DNA of 64,000 nucleotides from positions 25,737,250-25,801,249 of the forward strand of contig CM026570.1 in the NCBI GenBank assembly GCA_015143295.1. Direction: 5' to 3'. Below the pieces are notes generated by a model, which was given only the letters and a program-made list of their open reading frames with translations, was not told the DNA's origin and searched no databases. Source of the DNA: Tetracentron sinense (Eukaryota > Streptophyta > Magnoliopsida > Trochodendrales > Trochodendraceae). Each line of letters starts with the position of its first letter. The first letter of the stretch is position 1. The position numbers and the translations under genes are program-made. This document shows, piece by piece, positions 55,520 to 64,000 of the stretch.

Positions 55520-56275
55520 ACTGCGAACATTTAATGTTTGCAGCATTTATCTGCGGCAACTGGTTTTCTCGGCCTTTTATCGTGGGTACCTGACTGCCGT
55601 GGTACTTTGCCATGGGCGATATTTTTTTCCACGGGCATCTCTGGTGCCCATAATATTTTACTGCGGGCATTGAGTACCCACAAATTTAATGCGGGTATTT
55701 CTTCTTTAGGGATATGCTGCCAATTTAATGCTAAAAGGCTTTTTCTGCCGTGAACAAAATGTTCACAGCATTTTGCTGTGCAAAGTTAGGGCTCGAAGCA
55801 ATTTGCAGAGAACACTTGGTGTTCTCACATCTTTGTTGTGAACACTATGTTCTTGGCAATTTGATGTCAACATTTTGTTGCGAACACTTAGTGTTCTCAT
55901 TATTTTGTTGGGAACAATTTCATGTTCATAGCATTTTGCCATGAACATTTAATCCTCTTAGCACTTTACTGAGAACATTTTTGTGTTCATAGTATGACAC
56001 TCATCATGAGTGCCCCATATGCCAAAAGAGGAACTATACGCCCTCTTGGCATTCTCAGCCACTTGGCAAAATCTGAACGGTTGAGGAACCTCAGCCATTC
56101 AGATCCTGAGGGGTAGTTATAAGTGGTGAAATCTTACCACATACTTCACACCCCACACAAATGGTGGTGTGCATCGCCTACACCATATCACAACCCTGAG
56201 AAGGGTCGTGATCACCTCACATATGCAAAGGCACGAGCAAGTTCTTACCGCTTTGAATTAAAACCAACATAAGGG
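55520..56275 (+). repeat. Module 2 block 6, long form
   Basis: A good example of the structure. Hairpins include CCGTGAACA/TGTTCACAG (about 55749), GAGAACA/TGTTCTC (55809), GCCAAAAGAGG/CCCTCTTGGC (about 56021) and a near-continuous 15-17-bp stem from GATCTGAACGGTTGAGG to CCTCAGCCATTCAGATC (about 56070-56105). Module 1 follows to 57111, the longest uninterrupted run so far. Confidence 0.87.
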
Positions 56276-57111
56276 TTCTCTAATAGACCCCCACTAAGGT
56301 AGCAAGGAGCCCTTTGCTGCCCCAAATTAAAATTAAGACAAAGGGGTATTTAATAGACCCCACCATGGTACCAAGGAGCTCTCTTGCTATCCCAAAAATT
56401 ACATTAAAACAAAGGGGTCTTTAATAGATCCCACCATGGCAGCAAGGAGCCCCTTGCTGCCGTAAATTAAAACAAAGAGGCCGTTATTAGACCCCACCAT
56501 GGCAACACGCCCCTTGCTGCATCAAATTAATATAAAACTAAAGGGGTCCTTAATAGACTCCACCATTGGAGCAAGGAGCCCCCTTGTTGCCCCAAATTAA
56601 AACAATTTGGACTTTAATAGACCCCACCTTAGCAACAAGGAGCCCCTTGCTACCCCATTGAAATTAAGAACAAAGGGGTCATTAATAGACCCCACCATGG
56701 CAGCAAGGAGCCCCTTTGTTGCCCCAAATTAAAATTAAACTAAAGTGGTCCTTAATAGACCCCACCATGGCAGCAAGGATCCCTTTGCTGCACCAAATTA
56801 GAACAAATGGGTGTTTAATAGACTCCATAATGGCAGTAAAGAGCCCTCTTTCTCCCCAAATTAAAATTAAACTAAAGGGGTCCTTAATAGACTCCACCAT
56901 GGCAGCAAGGAGCCCCCTTGATGCCCAAAATTCAAATTAAGTTAAATGAGACTTTAACAGACCCCACCTTGGTAGCAAGGATCTCCTTGTTGTATCAAAT
57001 TAAAACAAAGGCGTCTATCATAGAACCTTCCATGACAGCAACTAACCCTTTTGTGGCCCAAATTGAAATTAAGATGAAAGGGGTCTTTAATAGACCCCGC
57101 CTTGGCGTTTT

Positions 57112-57856
57112 ACTACGAACATTTATGTTTGCAGCATTTATCTGCGGCAACTCGCTTTCTCAGCCTTTTATCGCGGGTACCTGACTGTCATGGTACTTTG
57201 CCATTGGCGATATTTCTTGCCACAAGCATCTCTAGTGCCCTTAATATTTTATTACGGGGATTGGGTACCCGCAAATTTAATCCGGGTATTTCATCTTTAG
57301 GCATTTGCTGTCAATTTAATGCTGAAGGCATTTTTTGCCGTGAACATTTTGTTAATGGCATTTTGTTGTGAACACTTGGAGCTCGTAGCAATTTGCTGAG
57401 AACAATTGGCGTTCTCAAATCCTTGATGTGAACACAATGTTTTTGGCAATTTGCTGCGAACATTTTGTTGTGAACATTTAGCGTTCGCATTATTTTGATG
57501 TGAAAACTTTGATGTTCACAGCCTTTTGCCAGGAACATTTAATCCTCTGAGCAGTTTACTGTGAACATTTTAGGGTTCACAGTATGACACTCACCATGAG
57601 TGTCCAATACACCAAAAGAGGAACTAAGCCCTCTTGGCATTCCTAGTCACTTGGCAGGATCAGAATGGTTGAGCAACCTCAACCATTATGATCCTGAGGG
57701 GCAGTTAAATGTGGCGAAATCTCGCCAGTTATTTCACACCCCAAACAAATGGTGGTGTGCATCGCCAACACCAGATCACAAGCCTGAGAAGGGTCATGAT
57801 CACCTCATATGTGCAAAGGCACATATGAGTTCTTACCGCCTTCAATTAAAACCAAA
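57112..57856 (+). repeat. Module 2 block 7, long form
   Basis: Order as in block 6. The module 1 run after it (57857-58513) is very similar to the one at 61690-62280, pointing to a larger repeat period of about 3.8 kb. Confidence 0.85.
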
Positions 57857-58513
57857 TCGAAATTAAGTTCAAAGGGTCATCAATAGACCCCACCATGGCC
57901 GCAAGGAGCCCCATTGCGGTCCCAAATCAAAATTAAGTTAAAAGAGCTTTCAATATACCCTCACTATGGCAGCAAGAGCCCTTTTGCAGCCCCAAATAAA
58001 ACAAAGAGGTCTTCAATAAACCCCAATGTGGCAACAAGTCCCCTGCTGCCCTAAATTATAATTAAATTAAAGGGGTCCTTAATAGACTCCACTATGACAG
58101 CAAGGAGAACCCTTGCTGCCCCACATTAAAATAAATGGGTCTTTAATAGACCCCACCATGGCAGCTAGGTGCCCCTTGCAGCCATAAATTGAAATTAAGA
58201 TCAAATGGGTCTTTAATAGATCCTACCATGGTAGCAAGCAGCCCTCTTGTTGTCCAAATTAAAATTAAACTAAAGGGGTTCTTAATGGACCCCACCATGG
58301 CCGCAAGGAGCCCCTTACTATCCCAAATTCAAATTAAGTTAAAGGAGTCTTTAATAGACCCCACCATGGCAGTAAGGACCCTTTGTTGCCCCAAATTAAA
58401 AATAAACTAAAGTGGTCTTCAATAAACCCCATCAGGGCAGTAAGGAGCCCCTCTTGTTGCCCCAAATTGAAATTAAGATTAAAGGGGTCTTTAATAGACC
58501 CCGTTATGGCGAT

Positions 58514-59065
58514 TACTGCGAACATTTAATGTTTAAAGCATTTATCTGCGGCAATTAGCTTTCTCGGCCTTTTATAGTGGGTACCTTACTGCTGTGGCAC
58601 TTTGTCATGGGCAATATTTCTTGCCACAGGCATCTCTAGTGCCCATAATATTTTACTGCGGGGATTGAGTACCAGCAAATTTAATGCGGGTATTTCATCT
58701 TTAGGCATTTGCTGCCAATTTAATGCTTAAGGCATTTTTTGTCGTGAACAAAATATTCACGGCATTTTGCAATGAAAACTTAGGGCTCGAAGCAATTTGC
58801 AGAGAACACTTGGTGTTCTCACCTCTTGGTTGTGAACTCTATGTTATTGGAAATTTGCTGCCAACATTTTGTTGTGAACAATTAGCGTTCTCATTATTTT
58901 GTTGTGAACACTTTCATGTTTACAGCATTTTGCCATGAACATTTAACCCTCTTAGCACTTTAGTGGGAACATTTTGGTGTTCATAGTATGACACTCATTA
59001 TGAGTGCCCCATATGCCAAAAGAGGCACTATAAGCCCTCTTGGCATTCTCAACACTTAGCAGGAT
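58514..59065 (+). repeat. Module 2 block 8, 3'-truncated
   Basis: The block breaks off after AACACTTAGCAGGATC and jumps directly into module 1 monomers, which run to 60278. The GGTGGTG part is missing. Confidence 0.85.
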
Positions 59066-60278
59066 CCCCTTTGCTGCCCCAAATTAAAATTAAGACAAAG
59101 GGGTCTTTAATAGACCCCACCATGGTAGCAAGGAGCCCTCTTGCTATCCCAAAAATTACATTAAAACAAAGGGCTATTTAATAGATCCCACCATGGCAGC
59201 ACCGAGCCCCTTGCTACCCCAAATCGAAATTAAGTTAAAAAGATTTTCCATAGACCCCACCATGGCAGTAAATAGCCCATTTGCTGCCCAAAATCGAAAA
59301 TAACGTAAAAGAGCCTTCAATATACCCCACTATAGTAGCAAGGAGCCCTCGTGCTGCCCTAAATTAAAACAAAGAGGCCGTTATTAGACCCCACCATGGC
59401 AGCACGCCCCTTGCTGCCCCAAATTAAAATTAAACTAAAAGGGTCCTTAATAGACTCCGCCATTGCAGCAAGGAGCCCCCTTATTTCCCCAAATTAAAAC
59501 AAATTGGTCTTTAATAGACCCCACCATGTCAACAAGGAGCCCTTTGCTACCCCATTGAAATTAAGAACAAAGGGGTATTTAATAGACCCCACCATGGCAA
59601 CAAAGAGCCACCTTCTTGCCCCAAATTCTAATTAAGTTAAATAGGTCCTAATAGACACCACCATGGCAGCAAGGATCCCCTTGTTGCCCCAAATCGAAAT
59701 TAAATTAAAGGGGTCTTCAAAAGACCCCTACATGGCAGCAATGAGCCCCTTTGCAGCCCCAAATCGAAATTAAGTTAAAAGGGTGATCAATAGACCCCAC
59801 TATAACAGTAAGGAGCCCCCTTGCTACTCCAAATTAAACAAAGGTGTCATTAATAGACCCTACCATGGTAGCACGGAGCCCCTTTACTGTCACAAATTAA
59901 AATTAAACTAAAATGGTCCTTACTAGACCCCACCATGGCAGCAAGGAGCCCTTTGTTGTCCCAAATTAAAACAAAGGGGTGTTTAATAGACCCCACAATG
60001 GTAGTAGGAGCCCCCTTTCTCCCTAAATTGAAATTAAACTAAAGGGGTCCTTAATAGACCCCACCATGGCAGCAAGGAGCCTTTTGCTGCCCCAAACACA
60101 AATTATGTTAAACGGGTCTTTGATAGACCCCACCATAGCAGCAAGGATCTCCTTGCTGTATCAAATTAAAACAAAGGGGTCTATCATAGACCCCACAATG
60201 AAGGCAAGGAGCCCATTTGTTGCCCCAAATTGAAATTAAGATGAAAGGGGTCTTTAATAGACCCCGCCTTGGCGATTT

Positions 60279-60985
60279 ACTATGAACATTTAATGTTTGC
60301 AGCATTTATCTATGGCAACTGGCTTTCTCAGCCTTCTATCGCAGGTACCAGACTGTCATGGTACTTTGTCATAGGTGATATTTCTTGCCGTGGGCATCTC
60401 TAGTGCCCTTAATATTTTACTGCAGGGATTGAGTACCCGTAAATTTACTGCGGGTATTTCATCTTTAGGCGTTGGCTGCCAATTTAATGCTGAAGGCATT
60501 TTTTACCTTGAACATTAGGTTCATGGCATTTTGTTGTGAAAACTTAGGGCTCGCAGCAATTAGCTGAGAACACTTGGTGTTCTCACCTCTTTGTTGTGAA
60601 CACATAGTGTTCTCATTATTTTACTGTGAACACTTTGATGTTCACAGCATTTTCCCGTGAACATTAAATCCTTTGAGCAGTTTACTATGAATATTTTAGT
60701 GTTCACAGTATGACACTCATCGTGAGTGCCCCATACGCCAAAACAGGCATTCTTGGCATTCCCAACCACTTGCCAAGATCAGAAAGGTTGAGCAACCTCA
60801 GCCGTTATGATTTTGAGGGGCAGTTATAAGTGGTGAAATCTCACCACTTATTTCACACCCCACACAAATGGTGGTGTGCATCGCCTACACCAGATCACAA
60901 CCCTGAGAAGGGTGGTGATCACCTCATATATGCAAGGGCACGTGTGAGTTCTTACCCCCTTGAATTAAAACCAACATACGATTTC
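60279..60985 (+). repeat. Module 2 block 9
   Basis: One central hairpin is lost near 60600 (CTCTTTGTTGTGAACACATAG). Otherwise the order is that of the long form. Confidence 0.85.
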
Positions 60986-61017
60986 TCTAATACACACCAC
61001 AATGACAACAAGGAGCC

Positions 61018-61690
61018 TTTGTCATGTGCGATATTTCTTGTTGCGGGCATATCTAGGGACCTTCATATTTTACGGTGGGGATTGAGTACCCGCAAATTTA
61101 ATGCTGGTATTTCATCATTAGGCCTTTGCTGCCAATTTATTCTTTTAGGCATTTTTTGCCGTGAACATTTTGTTCACTGCATTTTGTTGTGAACACTTAG
61201 GGCTCGCAACAATTTGCTGAGAACACTTGGTGTTCTTAAATCCTTGCTGTGAACACAATGTTTTTGGCAATTTGCTGCAAACATTTTGTTGTAAACATTT
61301 AGCGTTCTCATTATTTTGCCATCAACATTTAGCGTACTCATTACTTTGATGTTCACAGCATTTTGCCATCAACATGTAATCCTCTGAGCAGTTTACTGTG
61401 AACATTTTAGGGTTCACAGTATGACACTCACCATGAGTGCCCCATATGCCAAAAGAGGAACTAAGCCCTCTTGGCATTCCCAGCCACTTGGTAGGATCAG
61501 AACGGTTGAGCAACCTAAGGCATTATGATCCTGAGGGGCAGTATAAGTGGCGAAATCTCGCCACTTATTTCAAACCCCAAACAAAGTGTGGTGTGCATCG
61601 CCTACACCAGATCACAAGCCTGAGAAGGGTTGTGATCACCTCATATGTGCAAAGGCACGTATGAGTTCTTACTGCTTTCAATTAAAACCA
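61018..61690 (+). repeat. Module 2 block 10, 5'-truncated
   Basis: It starts in mid-block at GTCATGTGCGATATTTC after less than one module 1 monomer, so blocks 9 and 10 are almost adjacent. Confidence 0.85.
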
Positions 61691-62280
61691 AATCGAAATT
61701 CAATTCAAAGGGTCATCAATAGACCCCACCATGGCCGCAAAGAGCCCCATTGCTGCCCCAAATCAAAATTAAGTTAAAAGGGCCGTCAATATACCCTCAC
61801 TATGGCAGCAAGAGCCTTTTTGCAGCCCCAAATAAAACAAAGAGGTCTTCAATAGACCCCAATTGGCAACAAGCCCCTTGCTGCCCCAAATTATAATTAA
61901 ATTAAAGGGGTCCTTAATAGACTCCACCATGACAGCAAGGAGAACCCTTGCTGCCCCAAATTAAAATAAATGAGTCTTTAATAGACCCTACCATGGCAGC
62001 AAGGTGCCCCTTGCAACAATAAATTGAAATTAAGATCAAATGGGCCTTTAATAGATCCTACCATGGCAGCAAGTAGCCCCTTGCTATCCCAAATTCAAAT
62101 TAAGTTAAAGGGGCCTTTAATAGACCCCACCATGGCAGCAAGGACCCCTTGTTGCCCCAAATTAAAATTAAACTACAGGGGACCTGAATAAACCCCACCA
62201 GGGCAACAAGGAGCCCCTCTTGTTGCCCCAACTTGAAATTAAGATTAAATGGGTCTTTAATAGACCCCGTCATGGCGTTT

Positions 62281-63000
62281 ACTGCGAACATTTAATGTTT
62301 GTAGCATTTATCTGCGGCAATTGGTTTTCTCAGACTTTTATCGCGGGTACGTGACCGTGGTACTTTGCCATTGGCGATATTTTTTTCCACGGGCATCTCT
62401 AGTGCCCATGATATTTTACTATGGGGATTGAGTACCCGCAAATTTAATGTGGATATTTCATCTGTAGACATTTGCTGCCACTTTAATGCGGGCATTTTGC
62501 TGTGAAAACTTAGGGCTCGAAGCAATTTGCAGAGAACACTTGGTGTTCTCACATCTTTGTTGTGAACACTATGTTCTTGGCAATTTGCTGCCAACATTTT
62601 GTTGCCAAATCTTAGTGTTCTCAATATTTTGTTGGGAACATTTTCATGTTCATAGCATTTTGCCATGAACATTTAATCCTCTTAGCACTTTACTGAGAAA
62701 AGTTTGGTGTTTATAGTATGACACTCATCATGAGTGCCCCATATGCCAAAAGAGGCAGTATAAGTGACCTCTTGGCATTCTCAGCCACTTGGCAGGATCT
62801 GAACGGTTGAGGAACCTCAGCCATTCAGATCCTGAGGGGTAGTTATATGTAGTGAAATCTCACCACATACTTCACACCCCACACAAATGGTGGTGTGCAT
62901 CGCCTACACCATTTCACAACCCTGAGAAGGGTCGTAACCACCTCACATATGCAAAGGCATGTGCGAGTTCTTACTGCTTTGAATGAAAACCAACATAAGG
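62281..63000 (+). repeat. Module 2 block 11, long form
   Basis: Close to block 6 in sequence, with a deletion around 62488 (TTTAATGCGGGCATTTTGC). It is followed by one module 1 monomer (63001-63062). Confidence 0.85.
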
Positions 63001-63062
63001 GTTCTCTAATAGACCCCCACTAAGGCAGCAAGGAGCCCTTTGCTGCCCCAAATTAAAATTAA

Positions 63063-63290
63063 TGCTTGGCATTCCCAGCCACTTGGCAGGATCAGAACGG
63101 TTAAACAACCTCAGCCATTATGATTGTGAGGGGCAGGTTATATACAGTGAAATCTCACCACTTATTTCACACTCCAAACAAATGGTGGTGTCCATCGTCT
63201 ACACCAGATCACAACCCTTAGAAGGGTCGTGATCATCTCACAGATGCAAAGGCACATGTGAGTTCTTACCGCCTTCAATTAAAACCAACA
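63063..63290 (+). repeat. Module 2 block 12, 3' part only
   Basis: It begins at GCTTGGCATTCCCAGCC and keeps only the final hairpins and the GGTGGTGTCCATCG part. Module 1 monomers follow to 63716, and a further block starts at 63717 and runs off the window. Confidence 0.85.
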
Positions 63291-64000
63291 GAAGGGGTCT
63301 CTAATAGACCCCACTATTGCAACAAGGAGCCTCATTGTTGTCCCAAATTCAAATTAAAACAAAGGGGTCTTTAATAGACCACCACCATGGCAGCAAGGAG
63401 ATCATTGCTGCCCCAAATCGAAATTAAGTTAAAGGAGTCTTTAATAGACAACATCATGACAGCAAGTAGATCAAATGGGTCTTTAATAGATCCCACCATG
63501 GCAGCAAGTTGCCCCCTTGCTGCCCCAAATTCAAATTAAATTGAAGGGGTCTTTAATAGACCCCACAATGGAAGCAAAGACCCCTTGTTGGCCTAAATTA
63601 ACATTATACTAAAGGGGTCTTTAATAAACCCCACCAGGGAATCAAGGAGCCCCTTTGTTGCCCCAAATTAAAATTAAGATCAAAGGGGTCTTTAATAGAC
63701 CCCACTGTTGCATTTTACTGCAAACATTTAATGTTTGCAACATTCATCTGTGATAATTGGCTTTCTCAACCTTTTATCGTGAGTACCTGACTGTCGTGGT
63801 ACTTTGCCATGGAAATTATTTCTTGCCGCGGGCATCTGTAGTGCCTTTCGTATTTTACTTCGGGGGTTGAGTACTGGAAAATTTAATGCAGGTATTTAAT
63901 CTTTTGGTATTTGTTGCCAATTAAATGCCTAAGGCATTTTTTCCCGCGAACATTTTGTTCACGGCATTTTGCTGTGAAAACTTAGGGCTCGCAACAATTT

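Larger units (their letters stand above)
49016..64000. repeat. 15-kb complex tandem array of short palindromes
   Basis: Two modules alternate to the window end. Module 1 is a run of 2 to about 15 monomers of ~65-80 bp. Each monomer holds two hairpins: GGGGTCT-TTAAT-AGACCCC, and GGCAGCAAGG-AGCC-CCTTGCTGCC, joined by CACCAT and followed by an A/T spacer (CCAAATTAAAATTAAACTAAA type). Module 2 is a 0.4-0.75-kb block of different stem-loops. Starts of module 2 (ACTGCGAAC word or variant) lie at 49532, 50728, 51616, 52984, 54173, 55520, 57112, 58514, 60279, 62281 and 63717, with truncated blocks at 61018 and 63063. Spacing is 0.9-2.0 kb. Open frames repeat peptides such as LIDPTMAARSP because some monomers have lengths divisible by three; they are not genes. 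Confidence 0.93.

Noticed and set aside
51117..58410. Open frames with repeated peptides such as LIDPTMAARSP (51117-51443, 55195-55416, 56716-56940, 58189-58410)
   Set aside because: They follow the period of the hairpin monomers, start and stop at random, and contain no domain. Some monomers have lengths divisible by three, which keeps frames open.
49016..64000. CRISPR-like array
   Set aside because: The units are degenerate, have no unique spacers of constant length, and the window is clearly plant nuclear DNA.

Overview
This is nuclear DNA of a flowering plant, most likely a dicot, and almost all of it is repeats. The evidence is plant-type LTR retrotransposons (Ty3/gypsy chromovirus and Ty1/copia) primed by initiator tRNA-Met, hAT and Tourist-like elements, LINE and SINE pieces, and broken exons of a plant Ku80 (XRCC5) gene with GT-AG introns. 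No intact protein-coding gene was recognised.

Layout. 1-7627: a decayed Tekay/Del-like chromovirus cut by the window start, with a 2.3-kb 3' LTR carrying a Tourist-like MITE. 7628-12325: a long repeat rich in TAACCATGGTTA palindromes, a degenerate TAGGG tract and unassigned AT-rich DNA. 12326-14145: a 226-bp tandem duplication and a minus-strand hAT transposase remnant. 14146-19280: a copia element lacking most of pol, split by a complete solo gypsy LTR with a perfect 5-bp target duplication. 19281-20082: a minus-strand LINE 3' end. 20083-21845: another long gypsy LTR fragment.

21404-43859 holds a minus-strand Ku80 pseudogene (recognised exons from 33530 down to 24216) with a MITE inside one exon. 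It also holds two large direct duplications: an older ~1.5-kb repeat (29543-31043 and 36323-37952) and a nearly identical ~5.9-kb segment (21404-27361 and 37953-43859). The two copies of the latter differ mostly by single-base length changes, which raises the possibility of an assembly artefact. 43860-47865 has a 227-bp hAT MITE with a perfect 8-bp target duplication and two reverse-oriented LTR-like repeats.

47866-49015 is a ~180-bp satellite. From about 49016 to the window end runs a 15-kb complex array with no credible gene. It alternates ~65-80-bp monomers, each made of two short palindromes, with ~0.4-0.75-kb blocks built from consecutive small stem-loops. This hairpin array is the most unusual object in the window. 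A second unexpected pattern is that LTRs of several different retroelements carry clusters of 12-14-bp palindromes (CGATCGATCG or ACCGGTCGACCGGT types) just upstream of the TATA box.

All calls come from reading the sequence; no database search was run. Boundaries given as round numbers are approximate.
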